Part shown: one piece after another, positions 31,984-40,500 of the stretch | How the letters are laid out: every line of letters begins with the position of its first letter | Position numbering within the stretch: the first letter of the stretch is position 1 | Virus record (IMG/VR): IMGVR_UViG_3300035388_000087 | Coordinates: 1-44,912 of that record | From: a virus | Direction: 5' to 3' (one strand) | Length of the DNA: 44,912 nucleotides | Notes under the pieces: model-generated | The model's database searches: none | What the model was told of the DNA's origin: nothing | What the model saw: the letters and a program-made list of their open reading frames with translations, nothing else | Position numbers and translations under genes: made by a program

Positions 31984-32436
31984 CTATTCAATAAAAAAGG
32001 CTTTTGTAATCGAACTGCATTTAATGGCGAAACTGTTTTTTGTTGCTTTACTATCCGATTTGAAATTGTTACTAAAGTTTGCAGAATTTTTATCAGATCC
32101 AATAATTTTTGCAGTTCCATCGCTGTATGTAATTTTTGCAACACACATCAATTCTTCAATTTTTTCCATTTCCGAATCGGAAACAGGATCATCACCTGGC
32201 GATGAAAAAGAAAGTGTTTGATTGTAAATCTTTCCGGATGAAGTTCTTTTTGATGTTTGCGAAAAATCGGGAGTGCCTGGAGTAAAATATAAATCTTTCC
32301 ATGCTTCGCCATTGGAAAATGAAATTGTGCGATGTTGTGGTGTGGATCCAATTTCGAAACTTGAAATATTTTGAGGAAACTGATATTGCAATTTTGTAAT
32401 AATTGGTACCGTATTTTGGTTTTTGGCTGAAAGCAT
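31984..32436 (-). CDS. Phage structural-region protein, beta-rich
   Basis: A 150-aa protein, beta-rich (TKLQYQFPQNISSFEIGS, HRTISFSNGEAWKDLYFTPG, KRTSSGKIYNQTLSFSSPGD) with a helix EMEKIEELM and strands LMCVAKITYSDGTAKIIGS. The opening GTPQHRTISFSNG and later IGSDKNSANFS pattern recall small structural proteins of Bacteroidota phages. It comes between the putative regulator and the protease; a promoter for it was not found, so it may be read with the 165-aa gene. Function unknown. Confidence 0.6.
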   Translation of the reverse strand: MLSAKNQNTVPIITKLQYQFPQNISSFEIGSTPQHRTISFSNGEAWKDLYFTPGTPDFSQTSKRTSSGKIYNQTLSFSSPGDDPVSDSEMEKIEELMCVAKITYSDGTAKIIGSDKNSANFSNNFKSDSKATKNSFAIKCSSITKAFFIE

Positions 32437-32510
32437 GGTAGGACAAATTGAATGTTTAACTGATTAGATTTATTTTTCTGTTTCAAATATCTGATAAACA
32501 GATTAGTACA

Positions 32511-33008
32511 CTACATTTCTTCGAGCAATCGAGATGAATACCTGTATAGTGACTCACTCTTGAGGTCATCTTCGGTAATATTGTGTAAACATTTGAATTC
32601 ATTTACTATTTCAATGCGTTGTTTTCCGGCTTTTAAGTTTCGATACAAGTACCTTGAAAATTCAAAGTTAAAATCGATTCTTACTTCTTTGCGAAACTTC
32701 TGTTTTGCTCGTACCGAAAGGTAGTTGTAAGAAAGTATGTTTTTGCGGTCGTTGAAAGGAAGAATAATGCTAACTCCTTTGCCAGTAGTTTCCTGTTTCG
32801 ACATATGGAAAAAATCTAAAACATTTTCGCGGTCCTTAACAGGAATTTCTTTTAGCGAATTGTAATTTGTAACCAAACGGATTAGTAAAATGTTGTAGTC
32901 GTGGCGATTGGGGAAACGGAGTGGGATAACCTTATTTTTCGATTTGCTAATCAAAAATTTCTGGAGATACGATTTAATTTCAATATTTACAGTTACTAAT
33001 GTACTCAT
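32511..33008 (-). CDS. First gene past the control region; candidate late regulator
   Basis: A 165-aa basic protein (many Arg/Lys, NRHDYNILLIRLVTNYNSLK, HMSKQETTGKGVSIILPFND, VRAKQKFRKEVRIDFNFEFS, AGKQRIEIVNEFKCLHN). I recognise no family; no classical HTH is obvious. It stands alone between the GTAC-repeat control region and the late genes, with a perfect -7 element (33025-33032) 17 nt upstream, and no GTCCTTT box. That position suits a middle gene that switches on late promoters, but evidence for DNA binding is only its charge and place. Confidence 0.55.
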   Translation of the reverse strand: MSTLVTVNIEIKSYLQKFLISKSKNKVIPLRFPNRHDYNILLIRLVTNYNSLKEIPVKDRENVLDFFHMSKQETTGKGVSIILPFNDRKNILSYNYLSVRAKQKFRKEVRIDFNFEFSRYLYRNLKAGKQRIEIVNEFKCLHNITEDDLKSESLYRYSSRLLEEM

Positions 33009-33024
33009 CCGTTTTTGCGTTATG

Positions 33025-33032
33025 CAAATATA
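33025..33032 (-). promoter_or_regulatory. -7 element before the 165-aa gene
   Basis: Minus-strand TATATTTG (33032-33025), a perfect consensus, 17 nt upstream of ATG 33008; the -33 region falls inside the GTAC repeats (first copy 33041). Confidence 0.55.
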
Positions 33033-33040
33033 AATAAAAA

Positions 33041-33318
33041 GTACAGTAACTACTATACAATAGGACGGCTTCTACTATACGAAAAAAAGTGTACAGGAGT
33101 ACAAAAGCAAAAATATGCTTGTATTTATCTGTATTAGTGCATTTTGCGCCGTACTTTTTAAGTGAACAAATTTGCCTGAAAAGTACACTTTTCCGTTTAT
33201 TTTGAAAAAATTTGAATTTTCGTACTAAAAGTGTACAATTGTTCATTTGCGTACTAAAGTAGTAGTACGGTTTTAAGTACTGTTTTTCAGTCGGTTATCC
33301 TATGCCGTACACTTGTAC
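33041..33318. repeat. Cluster of twelve GTAC-centred repeats
   Basis: GTAC starts at 33041, 33091, 33099, 33151, 33183, 33222, 33233, 33251, 33265, 33277, 33307 and 33315; about one would be expected in this AT-rich stretch. Larger shared units are AAGTGTAC or its complement, e.g. CGTACTAAAAGTGTAC (33221-33236) and GCCGTACACTTGTACACTTT (33304-33323). Neighbouring copies are often 8-14 bp apart. Operators or replication iterons are the likely roles. No gene is convincing in 33009-33660. Confidence 0.8.
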
Positions 33319-33555
33319 ACTTTTCTCAGTTAACTTTTGATAAGTCTACTTTTAAACAAAAAATTTAAATATAATAAAGATATATATGTATATAACTGAT
33401 AAAGAAGTTTTTATGGGCGAATTTTCGCATGTTCAATTGTTCTAATTATCTCAAAGAAAAAGGGGGCGCGGGGAAAACGCAAAAACAGGGTATTTGATAA
33501 AGGAGTGTGCTTTGCACACGGTAGTTTTATGCTATCGCGAAGTGTAATAAATACC

Positions 33556-33588
33556 AAAGCCATATTCCTGAAAAAGGAAAATGGCTTT
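33556..33588. terminator. Hairpin, terminator of the early operon
   Basis: AAAGCCATATTCCT pairs with AGGAAAATGGCTTT across one mismatch, 5-nt loop (33556-33588), flanked by A and T runs. It would stop early minus-strand transcription from 33661. Another small hairpin (GTGTGC/GCACAC) is at 33505-33519. Confidence 0.6.
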
Positions 33589-33660
33589 TATTTGCTGCCG
33601 TATGAGTACGATATTACAGGCAATTGCCTTTGGGTTTTGTTTTGAGCGATTCTAAGGTAA

Positions 33661-34080
33661 CTACAAATTATAATTACGTTCGCCGGTATATTCTGAAACT
33701 GGTTTTACAGTTTGATACATTACCTGTGCATCCCTTATTGGTTTCATTGCAGTAATTAGTTCATCTATTGTTAAAACTGTTGTAAACTCAAATTCTACAT
33801 CCGGCAATGAATCTTTTCTAACCATATTAAAGGCACTTATTTGGAAATACTCTGATTGAACCAGGTGAGCAACATCGGTAAAGCATTCGGCTCTTAATTT
33901 ATATTGAAATGGTTTGACAGATTTATTTGAAATTAATAAGTTAATCGATTTTACTTCAGTAATAATTTTTTCATAAAATTTCTGTAAAAAATCAAATATT
34001 TCGGTGTTGACTTCTTTTGTTTTAATATCATTACTGACATACTTTCTTATTTGTAGAACTTCTCTTAAAGTTAATTCCAT
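33661..34080 (-). CDS. Early hypothetical protein, 139 aa
   Basis: A soluble helical/beta protein (LREVLQIRKYVSNDIKTKEV, FYEKIITEVKSINLLISNKS, AFNMVRKDSLPDVEFEFTTV) with no recognised family; last gene of the early operon before a terminator hairpin. Its start and leader copy those of the 73-aa gene upstream over 39 bp, ending in ACTAAATC before ATG. Confidence 0.6.
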   Translation of the reverse strand: MELTLREVLQIRKYVSNDIKTKEVNTEIFDFLQKFYEKIITEVKSINLLISNKSVKPFQYKLRAECFTDVAHLVQSEYFQISAFNMVRKDSLPDVEFEFTTVLTIDELITAMKPIRDAQVMYQTVKPVSEYTGERNYNL

Positions 34081-34395
34081 GATTTAGTTTTTAAAGGGTA
34101 AAATTAATTGAGACTATTTATATTTAAATATTATTATTTAGGCACTAAATAAGTTTATGTAATTTGCTTTTGCATTTAGTGCAAATTGTTTCTTCTTCTG
34201 TACCTGTGTATCCAGTACAACTAACATTTGAACATTCATTATGAAATTCCTTTCTATTCAAGTATTGTAATCTGTCTTGGTCTTTTTGCATCATTGGTAT
34301 TGTTCTACTTTGAAGTAATTCTCTAAGGTAATTAACCTCTTGTTGTTCTTTATTACTTAATTCCATGATTTAGTTTTTAAAGGGTAAAATTAATT
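34071..34395. repeat. 39-bp direct repeat, copies 34071-34109 and 34357-34395
   Basis: Perfect 39-bp copies covering the ATG, first codons and leader of two early genes, each continued by a further shared CTATTTATATTT. Contains the AAAAACTAAA leader element. Confidence 0.85.
34145..34366 (-). CDS. Early small protein with C-terminal Zn ribbon-like CxxC
   Basis: A 73-aa protein: N-terminal helix (NKEQQEVNYLRELLQSRTIP), then a Cys-rich tail (CSNVSCTGYTGTEEETICTK ending CKSKLHKLI) with CxxxxC and CxxC spacing, likely a small zinc-binding fold. Leader identical to the 139-aa gene downstream. Function unknown; early operon. Confidence 0.6.
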   Translation of the reverse strand: MELSNKEQQEVNYLRELLQSRTIPMMQKDQDRLQYLNRKEFHNECSNVSCTGYTGTEEETICTKCKSKLHKLI

Positions 34396-34399
34396 TAAT

Positions 34400-34567
34400 C
34401 TATTTATATTTCAATCGTAGCATATTTTCTTTTCTGGACTCTACAGTATTTTTGCAATCTTCTGTAGTTATAATAAATGTGTCGCTATTTGTAGTAACTC
34501 TAAACGAAGCAATTCCATTATTACGATGTTTCTTTATGAACTTGATTAATTTTATCCAGTTAAACAT
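34400..34567 (-). CDS. Small basic protein, 55 aa
   Basis: ATG-started frame with very basic, hydrophobic start (MFNWIKLIKFIKKHRNNGIA) followed by SFRVTTNSDTFIITTEDC and a basic end (MLRLKYK). Codon use and lack of frame competition suggest it is real; no family recognised. It lies between two small early genes. Confidence 0.5.
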   Translation of the reverse strand: MFNWIKLIKFIKKHRNNGIASFRVTTNSDTFIITTEDCKNTVESRKENMLRLKYK

Positions 34568-34719
34568 AATACTCTCTTTTTACTATTGATATTTAATAAT
34601 TACAAGCCGTGTTTAGTCGTTTATTTCAGTTTAAACGATTAATTTGTTTTTATTATTGAATAACAATGATATATGTTTAGGTGCGCTTAGCGCGTAGTTG
34701 TAAACAATAAAAAATACTA

Positions 34720-34950
34720 CTATTTACGTTTCTTTAATTTTCGTGCCTTCGCTCTTTTTTCTCGTCGTGTATCAGGCGCAAATAATGGCATTTTTGGAAT
34801 CATTTGGGTAATTATTTTACTAGCGTCTTGTATGTGTATATCTTCAATGGTATTCACAATTTCTACTGCATAGCCTTTTTCCTGAATTTCAGCGAGTGCT
34901 TTTCCTGCTAGTCCTGTATCTCCATGTCCTACTATCATTACTTTTTTCAT
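34720..34950 (-). CDS. Early small protein, 76 aa, basic tail
   Basis: N-terminus MKKVMIVGHGDTGLAGKALA is a beta-alpha unit with a Gly-rich turn, like the start of a Rossmann or flavodoxin-type fold, but the protein is too short for a full domain. The end is very basic (RREKRAKARKLKKRK), consistent with nucleic-acid binding. The upstream leader lacks the ACTAAA element. Function unknown. Confidence 0.55.
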   Translation of the reverse strand: MKKVMIVGHGDTGLAGKALAEIQEKGYAVEIVNTIEDIHIQDASKIITQMIPKMPLFAPDTRREKRAKARKLKKRK

Positions 34951-35019
34951 ATCCGTATTTTATTAAATTTTACAACAAAACCTATACGCTAGGCTGCGCC
35001 CAAGCGCATAGCCAAACGG

Positions 35020-35625
35020 TTAGCACACATAACTACGATAGTAATTTGTTAACCAAATATAATTATAAAGTTTTGGGGCTATATTTTCACTTTTACTTTT
35101 TAGCATTTTATATAATTCTACAATATAGTATAATTCTGGGCTTTCTGCTTTCTTATTGTAATTTTCGGGTCTGCCTGGCAACCATTCAGGCCAATCATGC
35201 GAATTAACTAAACAACTTGCAACTGCTAATTTAACGGGGTCGTTTTCTTTTCCTATCCATTCAATAAGGTCAGGAGTCCAAAACTTTAAAGAATCAAATT
35301 TTCTACTCATTTGCGACATTTCGTAATCATTGCCGTTACGTGTGCTAACCCGTGGTATAAGCCATGTCTTAATAATTTCTAAAATTTTACTTAATTTCTT
35401 CAAACTTTTCGCCACAATCGGGCATTCCTTGTATATTCCCGACTTCATCATTCTGTGTATAGTCGTGCTACAAACCGAATTGCTAACAACAGGCATTGAG
35501 CAGTTTTTAACTGACCATTCTGCCATCAGTTCTGCAACTTTATAGAATTTTATTCCGCTATTATTACCAAATCCTTTTTCAATAAGGAATTTTTTTGCTT
35601 TTATAATATCATCAACTGTATGCAT
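35020..35625 (-). CDS. Early hypothetical protein, 201 aa
   Basis: Starts MHTVDDIIKAKKFLIEKGFG, then a Cys/Val stretch (VKNCSMPVVSNSVCSTTIHR), a basic middle (IVAKSLKKLSKILEIIKTWL), then WIGKENDPVKLAVASCLVNS and a Tyr-rich end. No catalytic motif or family is recognised. Leader contains AACTAAAAACTAAA before ATG. Confidence 0.6.
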   Translation of the reverse strand: MHTVDDIIKAKKFLIEKGFGNNSGIKFYKVAELMAEWSVKNCSMPVVSNSVCSTTIHRMMKSGIYKECPIVAKSLKKLSKILEIIKTWLIPRVSTRNGNDYEMSQMSRKFDSLKFWTPDLIEWIGKENDPVKLAVASCLVNSHDWPEWLPGRPENYNKKAESPELYYIVELYKMLKSKSENIAPKLYNYIWLTNYYRSYVC

Positions 35626-35651
35626 ATAGTTTAGTTTTTAGTTATTATTAT

Positions 35652-35948
35652 TTATTTGTGGTAGGTTGTTTTTGGAATAAAACAAAATATATCAAACTCG
35701 TTTAAAAACCAATCGTAACCTAGTGAAATCATTGCGCTTCCGTAATTATCTTCAATATTAATCATTGGAGAAACTTTATTATGACCACAACAACAGCCAG
35801 TAGTATGAATGCCACAAGCCCATAAGTCTTTTATTTCATCAACTAAACAAGCGTCGATATCAACTGTTCTTTTGGTCATCCATTCTGGAGTTTCTAAAGT
35901 TACTTGATTATCATAACTGCCTATTTCTATATTTTTACAATTACACAT
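35652..35948 (-). CDS. Early Cys-rich protein (CNCKNIEIGSYDNQ family)
   Basis: About 98 aa from ATG 35948 (MCNCKNIEIGSYDNQVTLET); a TTG five codons upstream is an alternative. Cys/His motif near residues 45-60 (ACGIHTTGCCCGHNK) looks metal-binding, then IEDNYGSAMISLGYDW. I recall similar small phage proteins, function unknown. Overlaps the gene upstream by 8 bp. Confidence 0.65.
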   Translation of the reverse strand: MCNCKNIEIGSYDNQVTLETPEWMTKRTVDIDACLVDEIKDLWACGIHTTGCCCGHNKVSPMINIEDNYGSAMISLGYDWFLNEFDIFCFIPKTTYHK

Positions 35949-36309
35949 TTTTAATTTCTTCAAAAATTCCCTTAAGCAAATTAATGCAAGTAGATTTCAC
36001 CTCCGAAGTTGCCTGGGAAGTGTTTATGGCTTTCTCGAGTTGTGGGAGAGTGAGAGAGGGATGGTTTTCTACTTTACAACCTAATGCAACCAATTGTTTG
36101 CTGTATTCTACAACATCTAATTTGGCATCAGACAGTGAGAATTCAATTTCCATAATCTCTTCATCTTTCTCAATTTCTTTTTCCTCTAAACAATGGCATT
36201 CTTCGCAGATTAGAAAATCAGGAAACCATTTTACTGAGTCGTGTCCATCGATTAAATCGAATAGTTTGTTACATCTATAGCAAGTTGTTGGCATTTTTAT
36301 TTCGCACAT
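35941..36309 (-). CDS. Early zinc-binding protein, 122 aa
   Basis: An N-terminal zinc ribbon-like pair, CYRC (10-13 region) and CEEC (~38-41), in IKMPTTCYRCNKLF and PDFLICEECHCLEE. An acidic linker and a C-terminal helix (LKGIFEEIKNV) follow. Leader AACTAAAACT before ATG. Possibly a small transcription or host-takeover factor; not recognised. Confidence 0.6.
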   Translation of the reverse strand: MCEIKMPTTCYRCNKLFDLIDGHDSVKWFPDFLICEECHCLEEKEIEKDEEIMEIEFSLSDAKLDVVEYSKQLVALGCKVENHPSLTLPQLEKAINTSQATSEVKSTCINLLKGIFEEIKNV

Positions 36310-36340
36310 AGTTTTAGTTTTTTGGTTTATTAAAAATTAT

Positions 36341-36499
36341 TTAACTATTTAAAATATCTTTTAGTTTCTTAATAAATAATCGTTTAGCAGAAATTTTACC
36401 TCTAAGCCAATTATCATCCGCAACGGTACCTATTAATTTATATGATCTTTGGATATCGGCTTCTAATTCGTTAATTAAGTTCTTTATCTTTTCTTCCAA
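36341..36499 (-). CDS. Small protein with TTG start, 52 aa
   Basis: Frame starts TTG at 36499, 20 nt after the previous stop and just downstream of AAAAAACTTAAAA, the early leader element. Helical, charged product (EEKIKNLINELEADIQRSY, then WLRGKISAKRLFIKK), similar in character to its neighbours. No ATG in frame, so the start is uncertain; family not recognised. Confidence 0.45.
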   Translation of the reverse strand: MEEKIKNLINELEADIQRSYKLIGTVADDNWLRGKISAKRLFIKKLKDILNS

Positions 36500-36519
36500 A
36501 ATTTTAAGTTTTTTAAAAA

Positions 36520-36903
36520 TTAAAGATCAAACTCTGCTAACTCAAAGCCTTTTTCCTTTAATGCTGTAATGAACTTAAATGCTTGATAAACATCCAAAGA
36601 ATAAGTGCAATTGATTACATCGTCTTCAAATATCAAATAGGCATCTTTGTTGTTATTATTGCCAAATTCTTTTTTAAATTTTTCAATATCTGTTATTGTA
36701 TGACATTGGGTTCCATGACAACATCTTGGAATAGAAATGAGTGTTTCGTAAGCACCATTATGGTATTGAAAATACCAAATGTCATATTGGTCGCTTGTTT
36801 TTTTTTCGTAAAAACTTTGCTTTACAATTACTTTCTGTCCGAATGTAGAAGTAAGTATTTCTTCTATTTCGTTGTTTAAATTTTTAAATTTATTTTTTGC
36901 CAT
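36520..36903 (-). CDS. Early hypothetical protein, 127 aa
   Basis: Soluble, with an N-terminal helix (FKNLNNEIEEILTSTFGQKV) and strands around QYDIWYFQYHNGAYETLISI, a Cys/His pair (PRCCHGTQCHTI) and a C-terminal helix. Follows a hairpin (36932-36959) that could trim or end the transcript from the 82-aa gene. Leader has TAAACTAAAAAAACTAAAAA before ATG. Function unknown. Confidence 0.6.
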   Translation of the reverse strand: MAKNKFKNLNNEIEEILTSTFGQKVIVKQSFYEKKTSDQYDIWYFQYHNGAYETLISIPRCCHGTQCHTITDIEKFKKEFGNNNNKDAYLIFEDDVINCTYSLDVYQAFKFITALKEKGFELAEFDL

Positions 36904-36931
36904 CTTTTTTAGTTTTTTTAGTTTAAAAATA

Positions 36932-36959
36932 TCTCAGGTGCAGAAATCCACACCTGAGA
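36932..36959. other. Hairpin between early genes
   Basis: TCTCAGGTG (36932-36940) and CACCTGAGA (36951-36959), 9-bp perfect stem, 10-nt loop; followed on the minus strand by TATTTTTAAAC, a weak terminator-like tail. Confidence 0.6.
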
Positions 36960-36975
36960 AAACACTCTTAATAAT

Positions 36976-37221
36976 TTAATGCCTGGGGCAATCTCTTTGT
37001 GGACCACCTGTTGGATCGGTTTCTATTTCAACACCTTCTCCAACTACTTCCAATTGATCGATGTCGATGTATTCGCCATCGGGCATCTTGCCTGTTTTTT
37101 CCATTTTTGGCTTAACACAATACTGAACACATTTATTAATGTATTCTACTCTAGCAGTTGCAATTCCTTCAAAGCCTGTAACCTTGTCACGTACTTTGTT
37201 GCCTAGTTTAATTTTACTCAT
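36976..37221 (-). CDS. Early small protein (KLGNKVRDKVTGFEG family)
   Basis: 81 aa from ATG 37221 (MSKIKLGNKVRDKVTGFEGI); an upstream in-frame start would add 36 residues overlapping the previous gene. SH3-like beta signature: strands KVRDKVTGFEGIATARVEYI and VQYCVKPKMEKTGKMPDGEY, then EYIDIDQLEVV. I recall this as a recurrent small protein of diverse phages, function unknown. Leader AAAAACTAAAAAAAAATC before ATG. Confidence 0.75.
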   Translation of the reverse strand: MSKIKLGNKVRDKVTGFEGIATARVEYINKCVQYCVKPKMEKTGKMPDGEYIDIDQLEVVGEGVEIETDPTGGPQRDCPRH

Positions 37222-37241
37222 GAATGATTTTTTTTTAGTTT

Positions 37242-37544
37242 TTAAACAAATATGTAAACTCTTCCACGTTTCAGAAAGAGAAGAAAATCGTTGTGTTTGG
37301 TAAATCCCTGGCGGCTGCGTTGTGCCCAATATTTGCCGGGGTTTTTCTGGCTGTGTATTAAATAATGTTTGTCGTTAACAAGATTGCCACTGTGGTCTGT
37401 AAAGTCTTCTATTGTTGCAACACGGGTATTTGGTGGCAGTTCCAAATAAAACTTAATTGTTTTAAAATCCGGATCTTCAAATATTTCTGGCATTGGCTTC
37501 TGGCCTGTAGCCTTGTTTTTAATTTCTGCAAATAAGTTGCTCAT
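37242..37544 (-). CDS. Early hypothetical protein, 100 aa
   Basis: Beta-rich: FKTIKFYLELPPNTRVATIE and HSGNLVNDKHYLIHSQKNPG, and an Arg/Lys-rich C-terminus (FLLFLKRGRVYIFV). It is next to the primase-helicase gene (1 bp apart) and may be a replication accessory; nothing more specific is supported. Confidence 0.55.
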   Translation of the reverse strand: MSNLFAEIKNKATGQKPMPEIFEDPDFKTIKFYLELPPNTRVATIEDFTDHSGNLVNDKHYLIHSQKNPGKYWAQRSRQGFTKHNDFLLFLKRGRVYIFV

Positions 37545-37545
37545 A

Positions 37546-40500
37546 TTAGTCTTCTTTAGGTGAAATTGTTATGTATTCTACCCCTCCGCTTTTGTCGTGC
37601 TCAATGGCATTTCCTTTTTTATCGTACTTTTTCGGATTACCTTCTTCATCGTACAATTCAGGATTTAAAACATAGTCGCGGTATGAGGCATATGCTTTTA
37701 GTTTCTTTTTGAAATTATGGGCTGTATGATATTTTTTTGCTGTGGGAACAGCAATTATATAATCGTCATCAATATCTTTTCTAATAAGTCTGGCACCAAG
37801 ATTATTTGGCTTTGCGTAATATGTATCGGCCCATTCCAAAAAGACGTCTCCCATTTCCTGACGTAAATTTCTTAACTGAAGGCGACGCAATGGGGCTTCA
37901 ACCAATCCGTGTTTAAAAAACAATTCGAGGCATAAAGCCGCCATATTGTAGGCTAAGTTATATTGATGTTCGTCCCAATCGTCGAAAAAGTTTATTCCGA
38001 AATCGTTAATTGGCTTGTGTTTTTCGTTGTAAAAATCACTGAATGCAATCATAAATATACGATCGCGAAACGAACCTCCTTTGTCGTTAATTCCGTGGTT
38101 GGTTGCAAGAAATATTTTTGGTTTTTCATCTTCCGGAAGATTGAATTTCGCCTGGCCCAAACCACGAACAGTAAATTGACCGGTTAGGTGTGGATAAAAG
38201 AATTCAATGTCAATATTTGTACGAACGTCATCAATAAAAACATTCTTTGTTTTTTCGGTAACGCCTTCCATAAGGAAAGGATCTTCGGTTAAATTCTTCT
38301 GTTTACCTGCAATGTAAATCTGTGGAATTATTTTTCCAATAAAAACACCTCCCAACGACTTACCCGAACGGCCATTACTTTGCCCCACTTCGCTCAGTTT
38401 TCCATCCATGGCAATTACCATTTTCGCAACAGATTTGTTGTGGTAATCGTGGAGTAAGTAGCCAAGCGCAGTTAGTTTGCTTACAAGGTGCATATTGGTT
38501 TCAAACTTTTCGTCTAGGTCGCGTTTGTCCTGGAGTTTTTTTCTTGTTTTAGGATCCAGCATTTTTCTCCATGCAAACTCTGACGTATTGTTTAGGAATT
38601 GTAAAAAATGACAGGAATTTCCACTTTGTGTAAATTCAATATTAAATTGGCCTACATAATGGCGGTTAGCATCTTGCTGATCGGCAGGTAATTTTTTCAG
38701 CATTTCTTCGGTAAACATTTCGGCTTTTAATAATGGACCTGTGCGCTTGGCATTGAAGTCTATTATTTTATCGTCCCAAATTGAATTGTTGAGTTGGCTT
38801 AGTGGCTTTTCTTCGATTCCTTTGTTTGTTACTTTCCAAAATTTATCCTGGAAATAAAGATGCTGGCAATGTTTGTCAGGCTGCTCAAAAACAGGATTTA
38901 TCCGATACATATAATTCAAGCGATCGACACCCAAATAAGAATTCCCACCACTAAGAATCATTTGATTGATACTTTTTGGTGCAACTTCTTCGGTAAAGTC
39001 GATAATGAAATCGCGTATTTCGGATGGTAGAATATTTCTTACTACTTTTCCTTTGCTTAATGCAAACAAATCTTTGCCATTTGCCATGCGTATGCGTCCA
39101 TATCCACGATTACGCAAAAATTTACGGATGTTTACATAGTCGAATTTTAGTTTCTCCATTGGCTTGCCATTGGCACCTTCCCACTTTATTTCTTCCCAGT
39201 ACTGTTCATCAATTGTAAGATCTTGCGCAGGAGCAAATTCTTCTTTTTCACCATCCCAACGCCATTCGAGTTTACCAATTTTAAAAACTTCGCCATTTGG
39301 AAAATTATCTAAAAGAGTTTCTTTGTGTTTTTTAAGGAAAGACTTAGAGTTTTCGAAACCCCACAATTGCATTATTTGAACATCGGAAAGCGCAGTTACT
39401 TTGTGAAGTTGAATAAATTCGCCTTCGCCATTGGTTTCTTTAATATTGTTTACTGCTCTGTTAAAATCCTTTAAAAGATCGTTCTCACGGCCAGATAATG
39501 AGTTCACAATTAAATCATCAATTCCCTTATCTTTTTTGAAGTTTTCTTTTACATAACCAAAGTATAATTCCAAATAAATACCGTGGTTGTTGAATGCTTT
39601 GAAATAATCGCGGTAATTACGAACAGCCAGATAAAAAGATGCTGTACGCATATCAACACGGTCGCCAGGCTTAAGGTTCTCGCCCAGGTGATCCCAATCG
39701 CTGTCTAAAAGAAATACAACTTCCTTAACATTGCAACGCTGTACAATTAGCATTAAATCGTGTGGCAAATGACCTTGAGAACCAATGTTATGGATGCCCA
39801 TAATTCCAACCGACATAATACCATGAACACAAGCCTTATCAGCCTTCTTTTCACCTTCCTGTATGTAGAGACGGTTTATTACTCTACCGTCGGCGTAGGC
39901 ACGGCGGATTGGCTCAGGAACAAACAAATGTGAACCACTTCCTGCAGGCGATTGGTATTTAATTGGTCTGCCATTTCTGTCGGTATGATTTTCGGGAATT
40001 TGCCAGCGCACACGGAAAAGGTGTTCAAATTTTTCGGTTTTTGGTTTTTTGAAAAGAATTGGTTTTCCTTCAAGATCGTAATACCAGATAATCATATCAT
40101 CACCTGGAGCAATTTTGCCGTATTGATTACGGGTGGCAGCTTCGTAAACTTCTACTTTCTTGTCGGTTTTATCGTCAACAAAAACAGTGGCAGTAATATC
40201 TTTTTTAGTTAATCCGGAACTGGCCAACTGACGATCGCAAAATGTTTGTATTTTTTTCGATTTACGTTTTTGTGGACCTTTTTTTTCTTCTTCCTCAACA
40301 ATAAGTATTTTGTATTTATCGGCAAGTTCCTTAAGGGCTTCCGGGTAGTTAAGGTTCTTTTGTTCCATTAGCAAATTAACTGCTGATTTACCACCATAAT
40401 CACACGAAAAACATTTGTAAATACCTTTCGATGGAGTAATAATTAAGCCTTTGCCTTTGCCTTCTTTATTACATGCGGGACAAGTGGTGTAGAAACTTTT

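Noticed and set aside
32980-33246. 88-aa minus-strand frame over the GTAC repeats
   Set aside because: It overlaps the real 165-aa gene in another frame and the operator-like repeats; composition is atypical.
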